64,000 nucleotides of DNA. Origin: Gordonia araii NBRC 100433. GTDB taxonomy: Bacteria > Actinomycetota > Actinomycetes > Mycobacteriales > Mycobacteriaceae. Positions 36,294 through 45,997 of the stretch are shown piece after piece. The stretch is from assembly GCF_000241265.1 (NCBI RefSeq), contig NZ_BAEE01000068.1, positions 62,001 through 126,000 on the forward strand, in the 5' to 3' direction. A model generated the notes under the pieces. The model was not told the origin of the DNA. It saw nothing but the letters and a program-made list of their open reading frames with translations, and ran no database searches. The number at the start of each line of letters is the position of its first letter. Position 1 is the first letter of the stretch. Position numbers and translations under genes: made by a program.

Positions 36294-37424
36294 CTATTCG
36301 ACCGTGCGCAGCAGGACCCGGAACCGGGCGCCTCGACCGGGTCCGTCGCTGGTGGCGGTGAGGGTGCCGTCATGCGCCTCGACGATCGCGCGGGCGATCG
36401 TCAGCCCGATGCCGGTTCCGCCCGCCTCGCGGGTGCGCGACGCATCGGTGCGATAGAAGCGGTCGAACACGTGCGGCAGGTGCTCCGCGGCGATCCCGTC
36501 ACCGGTGTCGGCGACGGTCACGGCAACGTGGTCGGGGCCGGCGAGCCGAGCGGCCACGGTCACCCGGCCGCCGCGCGGAGTGTGCCGCGCGGCATTGTTG
36601 AGCAGGTTCTGCAGCACCTGGGAGATCCGCTGCGGATCGACGTCGATCGGCGCCGCGACGGTCGGCCCGACCACCAGGTCCACTCCGTCGTCGGCGAATC
36701 GGGCGCGCGCCTCGCCGACCGCGGCGTCCACCAGCTCGTCGGCCCGCATCCGCTCCAGCCGCAGCGACGGCACGCCCTCGGTCACGTCGGAGACCTCGGC
36801 GATGTCGTCGGCGAGGCGCTGCAACCGCACTGCGGCTCCACGCACGACGCCCAGCGTCCGCTCGTCGGGCTCGCGGATCCCGTCCTCGATCGCCTCGAGC
36901 GTCGCCGTGATGGTCGCCAGCGGGGTGCGGATCTCATGGGCGAGATCGGACAGCATGCGCCTGCGGGTGTCGTCGACGTGCTGCAGTCGCTCGGCGAGCG
37001 CGTTGACCGTCGCGGTGAGTTCGTCGAATTCCTCGGCCACCCCGGAGGGCGCGACGCGCACGCGGTAGTCGCCCGCCCCGATCCGCGCGGTCGAGGTCGC
37101 GACCTGCGACACCGATCGCTGCACCCGGCGCGATATCACCCAGCTGACGCCGGCGGCCAGCACCACCGACACGCCCACGCCGACGGCGATCGCGATGACC
37201 ATGGCGAGCGCGAACGCGTGCTCCACGTGCGCGGCCTGCTCCGACCCCGGTTCCAGATGTGCGTGTTCGAGATGGCTGTGGAACACGGTCGGAGCGATGA
37301 GATAGGCGACGATCCCCGCCGTCCCGGCGCACACCGCGATGAGCAGGCCGAGCAAGGCCAGCAGCCGCCCCGCGACCCCGCGCGGCGAACGCGACTGACG
37401 AACACCATCCTCAGTCGCCGTCAT
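36294..37424 (-). CDS. Two-component sensor kinase with histidine-rich sensor loop
   Basis: 376 residues. Two membrane helices (~21-43 and 70-97) enclose a short extracytoplasmic loop with six His (49, 51, 54, 56, 66, 69). HAMP region ~98-150, phosphoacceptor His164 (LAHEIRTPL), ATPase with NLLNNAARHT, ADTGDG and GTGIGL. The His cluster suggests transition-metal sensing. Overlaps its regulator gene by 14 bp. The regulator pair is divergent from cysK2-MFS. Confidence 0.9.
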   Translation of the reverse strand: MTATEDGVRQSRSPRGVAGRLLALLGLLIAVCAGTAGIVAYLIAPTVFHSHLEHAHLEPGSEQAAHVEHAFALAMVIAIAVGVGVSVVLAAGVSWVISRRVQRSVSQVATSTARIGAGDYRVRVAPSGVAEEFDELTATVNALAERLQHVDDTRRRMLSDLAHEIRTPLATITATLEAIEDGIREPDERTLGVVRGAAVRLQRLADDIAEVSDVTEGVPSLRLERMRADELVDAAVGEARARFADDGVDLVVGPTVAAPIDVDPQRISQVLQNLLNNAARHTPRGGRVTVAARLAGPDHVAVTVADTGDGIAAEHLPHVFDRFYRTDASRTREAGGTGIGLTIARAIVEAHDGTLTATSDGPGRGARFRVLLRTVE

Positions 37425-38148
37425 CGGTACCCGCTCCCATCCGGTAGCCGACGCCCCGGACCGTCCGCACGTATCTCCCCGTCGACGCGGAATCGCCGAG
37501 CTTGCGACGGAGGCTGGCGATGTGGACGTCGATGAGGTGGTCGTCGGCGACCCAGTCCTCGCCCCAGACGCGGCCGATCAGGTCGGCCCGCCGAAAGACG
37601 ATGCGAGGGTTGCTCGACAGCGCGTCGAGGAGGTCGAACTCCGTGCGGGTCAGTCCCACGGCTCGTCCGTCCACCGTCACCTCCCGCCCCAGCGGATCGA
37701 CGACCAGATCGCCGACCACGCGCCGGTCCCCGGCGCCCGGCTCGGCACTCGGCGACCGTGGCCGGCGCAGCATCGCATCGACCCTGGCCAGCAGTTCGCG
37801 CGGACTGAACGGCTTGGTCACGTAGTCGTCGGCACCCACCGACAGCCCGATCAGCTTGTCCACCTCGTCGGCCCGCGCCGTCACCATGACGATGTACGCA
37901 TCGGTGAACGTGCGCAGACGGCGGCACACCTCGACGCCGTCCATCGACGGCAGCCCGAGATCGAGGATCACGACGTCCGGCGGGGTGGCCTGCGCCTTCC
38001 GCACCGCTTCCTCGCCGTCACCGCACACCTCGACGTCGAACCCGCCGCTCGCGAGATACTCGCGCAGCAGGTCGCGCAGGTCTCGCTCGTCCTCCACGAC
38101 GAGCGCCCGCAGTCCGAGGGCGCCGCGCCGGGGTTCGGGATTGCTCAC
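37411..38148 (-). CDS. OmpR-family response regulator
   Basis: 245 residues. Receiver with Asp63 (VILDLGLPSMDG) and Lys112 (VTKPFS), then a C-terminal winged helix (LTRTEFDLL, VHIASLRRKL, VRGVGYRM). GTG at 38148 is the start; the SD GGAG is very close. Transcribed with its kinase. The intergenic region toward cysK2 holds 11-bp spaced direct repeats likely to be its binding site. Confidence 0.9.
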   Translation of the reverse strand: MSNPEPRRGALGLRALVVEDERDLRDLLREYLASGGFDVEVCGDGEEAVRKAQATPPDVVILDLGLPSMDGVEVCRRLRTFTDAYIVMVTARADEVDKLIGLSVGADDYVTKPFSPRELLARVDAMLRRPRSPSAEPGAGDRRVVGDLVVDPLGREVTVDGRAVGLTRTEFDLLDALSSNPRIVFRRADLIGRVWGEDWVADDHLIDVHIASLRRKLGDSASTGRYVRTVRGVGYRMGAGTDDGD

Positions 38149-38195
38149 GACTCCATCGTGACCGGTCACGGGCCCGACGGCCGCCCCGGGGGTCG

Positions 38196-38236
38196 ATCTT
38201 GACGAGATCTTGAGGTCGCGTCCCGGGGAACCTTGA
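38196..38236. promoter_or_regulatory. Direct repeats ATCTTGA, likely response-regulator site
   Basis: ATCTTGA at 38196-38202 and 38207-38213 (11-bp period), with ACCTTGA at 38230-38236 (23 bp further, about two turns). Helically phased direct repeats are typical of OmpR-type binding. Located between the regulator start (38148) and the cysK2 start (38260), suited to controlling both directions. Confidence 0.6.
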
Positions 38237-38259
38237 GCGTCGCCGGGCACCGTGGTCGC

Positions 38260-39381
38260 ATGCCCCTTCGCGTGAACGGATCCCTTGCCCCCGAGCCCGA
38301 TTCCCGAGTACCCGCGACCGGCCTGGCCGGTCTCGTCGGCAACACGCCGGTCGCCCGCATCGACGAACCCTTCGCCTCCGACGGCTCGGGGTTCTGGGCC
38401 AAGCTCGAATGCTTCAATCCTGGCGGAGGCATGAAGGACCGCCCCGCGCTCCACATGGTGGCGCGCGCCCGCGACCGGGGCGAGCTGCGACCGGGCGCGC
38501 GGATCGTCGAGTCCACCAGTGGCACGCTGGGGATGGGGTTGGCGCTGGCCGGCATCGTCCACGGCCATCCGCTCACCGTCGTCACCGATCCCGGACTGGA
38601 GCCCATCGTCGTGCAGATGCTCACCGCCTACGGCGCGACGATCGACGTCGTCGAACAGCCCTCGCCGACCGGCGGATGGCAGCAGGCCAGGCGGGAACGG
38701 GTCGCCGAGCTGCTCGCCGACGATCCGACCGCGTGGTGCCCGGACCAGTACAACAATCCCGACAACGTCGCCGGCTACGAGTCGCTCGCACTCGAACTGT
38801 CGGCGCAGCTCGGCGACATCGACGTCCTGGTCTGCTCGGTCGGCACCGGAGGGCACTCGAAGGGGGTGGGCCGGGTGCTGCAACGCGCCAACCCCGACAT
38901 CGAGATCATCGGCGTCGACACGGTCGGGTCGACCATCTTCGGCCAGCCCGCCCTGCCGCGGATCATGCGCGGCCTCGGTTCCAGCATCTACCCCGCCAAC
39001 GTCGACTACGACATGTTCACCGAGGTCCACTGGGTGGCCCCGCACGAAGCGGTGTGGGCGTGCCGCGCGCTCGCCGCCAACCACTACGCGTCGGGCGGGT
39101 GGAGCGTCGGCGCGGTGGCCCTCGTCGCCGGGTGGGTGGCCCGCACGCGCGGTTCCGGCGCCCGCGTCGCCGCGATCTTCCCCGACGGGATGCAGCGCTA
39201 CTTCGGCAGCATCTACGACGACGAGTACTGCACCGAACACCGGTTGCTCGGCGGGCCTCCGGCGCAGTCCCCCTCGACCATCGACGACCCGTTCGCGACG
39301 ACGGTGCGTTCGTGGACGCGCTGCGCCAAGCCGCGCAATCCCCGGTCGTTGCCGGCTCCGGTCGACGAGGCGACAGCATGA
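38260..39381 (+). CDS. cysK2: CysK2-like PLP-dependent cysteine/S-sulfocysteine synthase
   Basis: 373 residues of the beta-family PLP fold. PLP Lys in GGGMKDRPA (~residue 60), STSGTLG phosphate/substrate loop, and GTGGHSKG glycine-rich loop. The long C-terminus beyond the fold fits M. tuberculosis CysK2 (Rv0848, 372 residues), which uses O-phosphoserine to make S-sulfocysteine. The MFS gene that follows overlaps as ATGA, as with Rv0849. ATG at 38260. Confidence 0.87.
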   Translation: MPLRVNGSLAPEPDSRVPATGLAGLVGNTPVARIDEPFASDGSGFWAKLECFNPGGGMKDRPALHMVARARDRGELRPGARIVESTSGTLGMGLALAGIVHGHPLTVVTDPGLEPIVVQMLTAYGATIDVVEQPSPTGGWQQARRERVAELLADDPTAWCPDQYNNPDNVAGYESLALELSAQLGDIDVLVCSVGTGGHSKGVGRVLQRANPDIEIIGVDTVGSTIFGQPALPRIMRGLGSSIYPANVDYDMFTEVHWVAPHEAVWACRALAANHYASGGWSVGAVALVAGWVARTRGSGARVAAIFPDGMQRYFGSIYDDEYCTEHRLLGGPPAQSPSTIDDPFATTVRSWTRCAKPRNPRSLPAPVDEATA

Positions 39382-40688
39382 GCGGGCCGACGGCACCGGC
39401 CCGGCCGACGTGGTGGACGACGTTCCGGTCCTTCGACCGGCCCAGCAAGGTGCTGATGGTCAACCAGTTCACCATCAACCTGGGCTTCTACATGCTGGTG
39501 CCGTATCTCGCCGCCTACCTGGGCGGCACGCTCGGCCTGGCGGCATGGCTGGTCGGATTCGTGCTGGGCGTGCGCAACTTCTCCCAGCAGGGCATGTTCC
39601 TGGTCGGTGGCACACTGGCCGACCGCCTGGGTTACAAGAAGCTCATCGTGGCCGGCTGCCTGCTGCGCACCGGCGGGTTCGCGTTGCTCGCGACCGTCGA
39701 GTCGGTCCCGGGGATCCTGGTCGCGGCCGCCGCAACCGGGTTCGCCGGGGCGCTGTTCAACCCCGCGGTCCGCGCCTATCTGGCCGCCGACGCCGGTGAG
39801 CGTCGCGTCGAAGCCTTCGCGGTGTTCAACACCTTCTACCAGGCGGGGATCCTGCTCGGCCCGCTCGTCGGGGCCGTTTTGGTGAGCGTCGATTTCCGTG
39901 TCGCCGCCTGGGTGGCGACGGGGGTGTTCGCCGTGCTGACGGTCGCGCAGTTGCTCGCCTTGCCGGCCGACCCGGTCCACGACGGCCAGCGCCGCGCCTC
40001 CGTACTGGAGAACTGGGCCTCGGTGATGAGCAATCGGCGGTTCCTGGGTTTCTCGGCCGCGATGATCGGCAGCTACGTGCTCAGTTTCCAGGTCTATCTC
40101 ATCCTTCCGATGATGGCGCAGCGGTGGAGCTCCTCCCCCCGGCTGGCCTCGATCATCACGTCCGGCGTCTTCGTCGTGACCGGCATCGTCGCGATCGCCG
40201 GTCAGATGGGCGTGACCGCTTGGGCGGCAAGACGTTTCGGCGCGACCCGGGCACTCGTCGTCGGCATGGTCGTCATGGGATGTGCCTTCCTGCCGCTTCT
40301 CGCCCCCGCCTTCGGCGGCGGCACGGCGGTCCTCGCCGGTGCGTTGACGTTGACGGCCGTCGGACTCGCGATCGCGACGATCATGATCTTCCCGTTCGAG
40401 ATGGACACGATCGTCGGCCTGGCCGGCGACAAGCTCGTCGCCACCCACTACGGCATGTACAACACGATCGTCGGCGTTGGCATCCTCGTCGGGAACATCT
40501 CGACGGGTGCGCTGTTCGGCTGGGCGGTGGGGCACGGTGTTCCCGCCGTCATCCCCGTCGTCCTGGCGGCCGTCGGCCTCGTCACCGCGGCGCTGCTGGC
40601 GCGCTGGCGGCGCGGCGAGACCCGGGTCGGCCCGGCCGAGGAGGAACGGGAAAGCCGGGACGGCGCCGCCCGGTCATTTGCGCGCTGA
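39378..40688 (+). CDS. MFS transporter coupled to cysK2 (Rv0849-like)
   Basis: 436 residues, 12 predicted helices, with a motif A-like loop ([13 protein letters not shown]). ATGA overlap with cysK2 implies a linked role, for example export of a cysteine-derived thiol or metal complex. Its last 15 bp overlap the convergent hypothetical gene. In mycobacteria the pair sits in a copper-responsive operon. Confidence 0.87.
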   Translation: MSGPTAPARPTWWTTFRSFDRPSKVLMVNQFTINLGFYMLVPYLAAYLGGTLGLAAWLVGFVLGVRNFSQQGMFLVGGTLADRLGYKKLIVAGCLLRTGGFALLATVESVPGILVAAAATGFAGALFNPAVRAYLAADAGERRVEAFAVFNTFYQAGILLGPLVGAVLVSVDFRVAAWVATGVFAVLTVAQLLALPADPVHDGQRRASVLENWASVMSNRRFLGFSAAMIGSYVLSFQVYLILPMMAQRWSSSPRLASIITSGVFVVTGIVAIAGQMGVTAWAARRFGATRALVVGMVVMGCAFLPLLAPAFGGGTAVLAGALTLTAVGLAIATIMIFPFEMDTIVGLAGDKLVATHYGMYNTIVGVGILVGNISTGALFGWAVGHGVPAVIPVVLAAVGLVTAALLARWRRGETRVGPAEEERESRDGAARSFAR

Positions 40689-41708
40689 CGGCCGCAACGA
40701 CGCGACGATCCGGTCGGCGATCGCGGGATCGACCGCACCGGCGACGCCCTGCTTCAGCGAGATGATCAGCACCACCGATCCCGGCTGGCCCAGGATGGTC
40801 GTGGCGACCATGATGTGCTTGGCCGAGGGCGCCCCACACTTCTCCTTCCCGATCTGGGTCACGTCGGCGTCGACGCGCAGCGCGGGCCGGCCTTTGACGG
40901 TCAGCGCTTGCGGAACGGAGAACTCGACGACCGGCGTGACCTCGTCGTCGGTTGTGTAGACCCGCTTGACCGTGCGCTTCTCCAGCCGTATCGCGTCCTC
41001 GACCGTCGGGGCGTCCGACGAGCCGGCGAGGCCGGTCAGCGCGACCGACTCCTCGCGGCACTCGGCCGGTTCGGGCATCGTCGACTCGGCGGCACTGTTC
41101 ATCGCCCGGACGATACAAACCCCGAAGGGGCCATTCTCACACTTGGTCTCCCACCCGACGATGGTTCCGCAGGTCAACGCCTTCCACTCGGCGGGGACAT
41201 CGTAGGTCAGGCCGCGCGGCCCGACGATCGTCTGCCACCCGGGCGGAGTCGCCGCACTGGCGAGGGGTGCGTACCGATCGCATCGCGAGGCGGCCGACGG
41301 GACACGAGGCGTCCGCGGCGTCGGAGGCGCGGTGACCGAGTAGTCGCTACTCGCCCGGTCGTCGACTTTGCTCTCCCGGTCTTGCAGCATTCCGGCGATC
41401 CCGGCCCAGAGGACTCCGGCGACGAAAAGCACGCCGACGATCGCTGCCGCGATCCACCCCCGGCCCGCTCCCGATGACTCAGGCGTCGGTGCCGACGAGT
41501 CCAGGCCCCGGTACGGCTGCGCCGGCGACGGATCGACCGGCGCCCAAGACGGAGATGGTGCCGGAGACGGAGATGGTGCCGGCGACACCGGGTACTGGCA
41601 GGGCGCCGTGTCGGTCGAATCGGCCACGGACTGCCAGGTGTCACCGTAGTCGTCGATGTAGCCGGGCTCGTCCCCGCGCCCTTCGGCTGGTCCGGAATCG
41701 GCAGGCAT
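40674..41708 (-). CDS. Single-pass membrane protein with Cys-rich exterior domain
   Basis: 344 residues: Pro/Ser-rich cytoplasmic N-terminus (1-83), one helix (~85-107), and an extracytoplasmic domain with about six Cys, including CGTIVGWETKCENGPFGVC. Disulfide bonding is likely. The overall plan resembles other actinobacterial surface proteins of unknown role. Ends 14 bp from the DUF1023 gene on the same strand side but starts independently. Confidence 0.75.
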   Translation of the reverse strand: MPADSGPAEGRGDEPGYIDDYGDTWQSVADSTDTAPCQYPVSPAPSPSPAPSPSWAPVDPSPAQPYRGLDSSAPTPESSGAGRGWIAAAIVGVLFVAGVLWAGIAGMLQDRESKVDDRASSDYSVTAPPTPRTPRVPSAASRCDRYAPLASAATPPGWQTIVGPRGLTYDVPAEWKALTCGTIVGWETKCENGPFGVCIVRAMNSAAESTMPEPAECREESVALTGLAGSSDAPTVEDAIRLEKRTVKRVYTTDDEVTPVVEFSVPQALTVKGRPALRVDADVTQIGKEKCGAPSAKHIMVATTILGQPGSVVLIISLKQGVAGAVDPAIADRIVASLRPSARK

Positions 41709-41721
41709 GACCCCAGCGTAT

Positions 41722-43269
41722 TCAGCGGGGTGGGCGCGGCACCAACGGGCCGTCCGCCTCTCGATCGACGTAGGGGGTCACCGGCTCCCCCATGATCACG
41801 GCCACCAGGTTCTTGAACGCGTCGCTGCCCGGGTCGTCGAAGTAGTCGCCGTGCCCGGCAGCACCGCGCACGCGTCGACCGTCGGAGAAGTCGCCGGTGT
41901 CCATCCGGACCACTCCGGGCGTAGCGTCCGGATCGCCGCCGTGACGTCCCGAGGCCTGGAACGGATGGATCGGGTCTCCCGGTGCGGTGATCGAAAACCT
42001 GTGGGGATCAGCGGGATTGGTCCACGCATCCGCTCCCCCGGGCAGCACTCCGGTGCCCGACGCGGACGCGTAGACCACGCGGTCCGCCCGGAGGCCCAGC
42101 TGCTCGGCGGTCCCGACGACGGCTCCCCCGTAGGAATGACCGATATAGGTGGTCGCCGCGCCCGGCGCGTGGGCGGCGATCTCCGCGTCGAGCGCCCGTC
42201 CGAAGCCGACGAGGCTCGGAGCCATCGACGTGGCGAACCTCGGCGAGAGGGCGTTCGCCAGATCCGGCGGGAAGTCCCCGTCCATGAAGAGGAAGACCGG
42301 TGCTCCGCTGCGATGGGCGAGTTGCCACGCCGCGGCGCGATTGGATGCCGCACCGTCCATGGTGGTTCCGGTGCCCGGCACATACACGCCGACCCCGCGG
42401 GTGGCCGGGTGCAACTCACCGAACATCTCGACCGACCGCCCATTCGGGGTGTTTGCGAAGGAGACGAACCGGCGTCGCACACGACGGCCCGGCTCGTGTG
42501 GGTCGGGGATGGTCCCGAGCATCGACCTCAACTCGGTCGCCCGCGCCTGATCGCCCGCGCCCCGGCGAATCTCGGCCTCCAGCGCCTCTTCGATCGCCCG
42601 CCGATTGGCCGCCATCCGTGCGGGGAACGCGACCGCCTCCAGGTTTCCCATCGCCTGCGGGTTGGCGATGATGAGCCGATCGATGTCGGCCGGGCTCATC
42701 CGCGCCAAGAACTCGCGCTGCTGGTCCGGGGTCATCGCGACCAGCCGATTCACCACGTCGTCGGGATCGCGCGGGCCCTGCGGGGTGGCGACAGCGACGT
42801 GGCCCGCTTTCATGGCCGCGAGCTCGCCGGCCAGCCGCGACAGTTCGGTGGCCCGACGGCGGTCGGTCTCGTCGAGTTCGGCCAGCGCCGAGCGGACCCG
42901 GTCGTCGGGTTCCGTCCGCTCCCCCGGTGCATCGACGCCTCGGCGTCGGGCGTCCACCCGTTCCGATCCCTGCTCGGCCGCGAGCCGCAGGACGCGGTCG
43001 CGGCCACGCGCGAGATCTGCCCCGGCGTCCTGCGCCGCGTCGGCGAAGGCGCACAGCACCCGCGCCACCTCGTCGGCGTGGTCGACCTCCTGGGCGACGC
43101 GTCGCGCCGCGGCCCGCGCGGCCACTCCGTGCCACCGCCGCAGAGCCCGCAGCTTCGCCTGCGCGCCGCGGACTTCGGCCCGCAGCGTTCGCCCGTTGGC
43201 GCGCGCCTGGCGCGCCGCTTCGTCCAGGGGCCGCGGGGGCCAGCCGGCGACCTGCTCGACGGTGAGCAT
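41722..43269 (-). CDS. WXG-like helical domain fused to DUF1023 alpha/beta hydrolase
   Basis: 515 residues. The N-terminal ~170 are Ala/Arg-rich helices containing W46-H47-G48 (RRWHG), the position and spacing of a WXG100 hairpin. A linker (~170-260) leads to a DUF1023 alpha/beta hydrolase with nucleophile motif GHSYGG and a late AGHGDYF His. DUF1023 proteins are common beside T7SS-type genes. ATG at 43269 overlaps the stop of its partner (ATGA). A secreted effector or enzyme is an inference; the genes lie far from any ESX machinery seen here. Confidence 0.8.
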   Translation of the reverse strand: MLTVEQVAGWPPRPLDEAARQARANGRTLRAEVRGAQAKLRALRRWHGVAARAAARRVAQEVDHADEVARVLCAFADAAQDAGADLARGRDRVLRLAAEQGSERVDARRRGVDAPGERTEPDDRVRSALAELDETDRRRATELSRLAGELAAMKAGHVAVATPQGPRDPDDVVNRLVAMTPDQQREFLARMSPADIDRLIIANPQAMGNLEAVAFPARMAANRRAIEEALEAEIRRGAGDQARATELRSMLGTIPDPHEPGRRVRRRFVSFANTPNGRSVEMFGELHPATRGVGVYVPGTGTTMDGAASNRAAAWQLAHRSGAPVFLFMDGDFPPDLANALSPRFATSMAPSLVGFGRALDAEIAAHAPGAATTYIGHSYGGAVVGTAEQLGLRADRVVYASASGTGVLPGGADAWTNPADPHRFSITAPGDPIHPFQASGRHGGDPDATPGVVRMDTGDFSDGRRVRGAAGHGDYFDDPGSDAFKNLVAVIMGEPVTPYVDREADGPLVPRPPR

Positions 43270-43586
43270 CAGCGGTCCGCCAAGCTCGCCAGCGCGCGCC
43301 CGGCGGCCGCGTCGTCGTCGACGGCGGCGGCCTCGAACTGACCGAGGATCTGGCCGAGAACGTCGAGGCGGCCGGCGATGCCGAGCCCGGCACATTTGGC
43401 GGCGTCGGCGGCCGAGCGCACCGCGGTCATGCATTGAGCGTTGCCCGGTGTGCCTTCGAGGTCGCCGACGTCCAGGTTGGCCAGGACGCGAGCGCTGCGG
43501 CGCCAGTCGCCGGCCAAGGCCTTGATCTCGTCGCGGTCGACACCGAACGCGGGTTGGGTGAGTCGAGGGAACGGTAGCGGGGTCAT
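43269..43586 (-). CDS. EspC/DUF2580-like small helical protein, partner of the DUF1023 gene
   Basis: 105 residues, no signal peptide, predicted two-helix hairpin broken near LDVGDLEGTPGN. The end FEAAAVDDDAAAGRAL recalls the YxxxD/E secretion tail of EspC-type T7SS substrates, but with Phe for Tyr. Start ATG 43586, 9 nt after an ECF-type -10. Co-expressed with the WXG-DUF1023 gene, perhaps as a heterodimer. Family assignment tentative. Confidence 0.65.
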   Translation of the reverse strand: MTPLPFPRLTQPAFGVDRDEIKALAGDWRRSARVLANLDVGDLEGTPGNAQCMTAVRSAADAAKCAGLGIAGRLDVLGQILGQFEAAAVDDDAAAGRALASLADR

Positions 43587-43595
43587 GCACAGTTG

Positions 43596-43621
43596 GACGC
43601 AGCCGGCGCCCGGGCGGTTCC
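43596..43621 (-). promoter_or_regulatory. ECF (SigM-like) promoter, site 2
   Basis: Minus strand GGAAC (43621-43617), 17-nt spacer, CGTC (43599-43596), 9 nt to the ATG at 43586. It differs from the site at 60376 by one base across the 26 bp between the two boxes. Confidence 0.8.
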
Positions 43622-43632
43622 CTCGCCGGGGT

Positions 43633-44166
43633 TCAGGAACCGGTGCGGGCGAGTTCGATGAGCTTGGCGACCGTGTTCAGATTGCGGCCGGTGCCGGTGT
43701 GGCCGAGCGTGCGTTTGATGACCGCGGGCGTCAACTTGGTCCCGGCAGCCCCGTCGTCGTAACGGATGTGGAGGTCGGCACCGATCACCGCGACGTGCTC
43801 CGTCGCGGCGGCGCGCTCGGCCAGCGCATCGGCGTCGTCGGGGGTGGGAACGCCGGTGAGCGGGTAGACGTAGGAGAACTTGGGTTCCACGACCTCGAAC
43901 GGGTGCGCGGCGAGCGCGGCGGCCAACTCGTCGGGGGTACGGCTGATCACCTCGCGGTAGTAGCCGAATTCCGCCTCGATCTCCCGTTCCAGCGCCGCGT
44001 CGAACTCCGCCGGCTCGCCCGGCGGCGTGTACAGCAGGTTCCCCGACGCGATGTACGTCGAAACCTCAACCGCGCCAAGACTTTCCGCGATGTCGCGCAA
44101 TCGCGCCATGGGCAGTTTCGCACCGCCGACGTTGACGGCGCGGATCAGTCCGACGCGCTCACTCAC
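43633..44166 (-). CDS. DUF1697 protein
   Basis: 177 residues with the DUF1697 signature (LIRAVNVGGAKLPMARLRD, STYIASGNLLY). A soluble protein family of unknown function. GTG at 44166 overlaps the DUF4185 stop (GTGA), so it is translated with that gene. Confidence 0.85.
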   Translation of the reverse strand: MSERVGLIRAVNVGGAKLPMARLRDIAESLGAVEVSTYIASGNLLYTPPGEPAEFDAALEREIEAEFGYYREVISRTPDELAAALAAHPFEVVEPKFSYVYPLTGVPTPDDADALAERAAATEHVAVIGADLHIRYDDGAAGTKLTPAVIKRTLGHTGTGRNLNTVAKLIELARTGS

Positions 44167-45425
44167 CGGAAGGACGAGAGGTCCGTGCGGATGAGCATCA
44201 CGTTGTAGTCGTCCCAGCGCGACGCCACGAAGTAGAGGGCGTTGCCCGTCTCCCGCGGCCAGATGTAGGGGGCGTAGAGCTTGCTGATCTGCCTCGCGGG
44301 AACGATCACCCGCGGACTGCTCCACGGTCCTTCCGGCTTGGTGGCGGTGCGCATGGTGATGTTGCCGCCGCGCGCGGCGAGCAGGACGAATCGTTTGAGG
44401 TAGTTGTTGTAGCGCACCGACACTTCCGAGATCGGCTCCGTCGCGATCTTCACCGCGTCGCCGCTGTAGCCCGACCAGCGCCCGCCGCCGCGGTAGTACT
44501 GATAGGCGTTCATGTCGAGGAGGCGGCCGGCCGGAACCCGGGCCAGGAACAACGCACCGTACCGACCGTTCGGCGTCCCGTACTGGTAGACCCAGGGGCC
44601 TCGGCGCATGAACGCGCTCACCTGGAAACGACCTTGGCCGGTGGCGGTGTGCGGAACACCCGGGATGTTCACCTCGTGGTTGGAGCGGATGGTGTTCGGT
44701 TCGACCGTCCAGGATTGGCCGTTGTTGCGCGAGGTGGCGATGGCCGAGAAGTGCGTCACCCAGCGGCCGGGTCCGCCCCATTTGTAGATCGACATGAACG
44801 ACAGGTACTGCACGCCGTTGATCGAGATGCCCGCCGTCGGGATGCGGCCGAGTTCGACGTTGCGCACGCCGACCGCGTTGGTGATCGGCTGGGCGAACGT
44901 CGGATGCGCCGCCGTGACCGAGGCGCCCGAGCGCGCGTTGCCCGGTCGCGCGTTCGGGAACGTGATGCCCTTGGACACGTCGCTGTTCCCGTTGGCCCGC
45001 AGCATGGTGTTGTGCCGCCACACCATCGCACCGTTGCATTTGCCCCAGGTGTCGCCGAAGGCCATCAGGATCTGGCCGGAACCGTTGTCCCAGGGAACAC
45101 CGACGTCGGTGGCCGTGATGGCGAACCGCTTGTCGGTGCGGTTAGGACTCAACGGGCCGGTCACCCACTGCACCGTCTGCGACGGGCCGCCCTTGAGCTT
45201 CTTCAGCGGCATCTGCGGCTTCTTGCCCGGCGCCGAGTAGCTGCCGAAGTCGATGCTGCCCATCCCGATCCTCGACGAACCCGCGCTGCCGGTGCTGCCG
45301 ACGTCGTGGCCGACGGGTCCGAGGGCGTTGCAGGGCGAGGCCTCGGCGGTCGGCGACGCCATCGTCAGCGCGGTCACGGCCATGCCGACGGCAAGTCCGG
45401 CGGCAAGAATGCGGCGTGCGGGCAT
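44163..45425 (-). CDS. Secreted DUF4185 protein
   Basis: 420 residues. Signal peptide ending TAEAS near residue 30; the remainder is a beta-rich, probable beta-propeller-like DUF4185 domain (GDTWGKCNGAMVWRHNT, NNGQSW, LYAPYIWPRE). Related to glycosidase-like exterior proteins. ATG at 45425. A palindrome ACAATTGT lies upstream (~45455). No catalytic assignment. Confidence 0.82.
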   Translation of the reverse strand: MPARRILAAGLAVGMAVTALTMASPTAEASPCNALGPVGHDVGSTGSAGSSRIGMGSIDFGSYSAPGKKPQMPLKKLKGGPSQTVQWVTGPLSPNRTDKRFAITATDVGVPWDNGSGQILMAFGDTWGKCNGAMVWRHNTMLRANGNSDVSKGITFPNARPGNARSGASVTAAHPTFAQPITNAVGVRNVELGRIPTAGISINGVQYLSFMSIYKWGGPGRWVTHFSAIATSRNNGQSWTVEPNTIRSNHEVNIPGVPHTATGQGRFQVSAFMRRGPWVYQYGTPNGRYGALFLARVPAGRLLDMNAYQYYRGGGRWSGYSGDAVKIATEPISEVSVRYNNYLKRFVLLAARGGNITMRTATKPEGPWSSPRVIVPARQISKLYAPYIWPRETGNALYFVASRWDDYNVMLIRTDLSSFR

Positions 45426-45535
45426 GATGAGTCCTATCGAAATGTTACTGGTGTGACAATTGTTGTTTGAGTTCGTCACTGGCGCGAGGGCCGCGACCGA
45501 ATCGCAACATCGTCGTGACGGTACCCTCATTTCCC

Positions 45536-45994
45536 GTGAACGGCGACGGCGAGGACATCGTGGAGATGTCCACCGACGGGGCATGCCTGGGCAACCCGGG
45601 CCCGGGAGGCTGGGGCGCGGTGTTGCGCTATCGCGGCCACGAGAAGCGGATCTCCGGCGCGGCGCCAGACACGACGAACAACCAGATGGAACTCACAGGA
45701 GCGATCGAGGGCTTGGCCGCGTTGACCAAGCCGTCGACCGTCGTCCTCTATACGGATTCCAGCTATGTCCGCAACGGCATCACCAAATGGGTCACCGGCT
45801 GGCAGCGCAACGGCTGGCGTACGGCTGACAAGAAGCCCGTGAAGAACCTCGAACTGTGGCAGCGCCTGATCGAGGAGGAGTCCCGGCACCGGGTGACGTG
45901 GAGATGGGTCAAGGGCCACAACGGCGACTACTACAACGAGATCGCCGACGAACTGGCCACCTCGGCCGCGAAGGCGCTGCGCGACGGTCAGTAG
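45536..45994 (+). CDS. rnhA: Ribonuclease HI
   Basis: 152 residues. Degrades RNA of RNA-DNA hybrids. Catalytic acids: Asp in [12 protein letters not shown], Glu in [12 protein letters not shown], Asp in LYTDSSYV, and Asp near the end (IADELA); WVKGHNGD is the handle region. GTG at 45536 gives the family length; ATG at 45566 would cut the first strand. Confidence 0.95.
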   Translation: MNGDGEDIVEMSTDGACLGNPGPGGWGAVLRYRGHEKRISGAAPDTTNNQMELTGAIEGLAALTKPSTVVLYTDSSYVRNGITKWVTGWQRNGWRTADKKPVKNLELWQRLIEEESRHRVTWRWVKGHNGDYYNEIADELATSAAKALRDGQ

Positions 45995-45997
45995 GCG

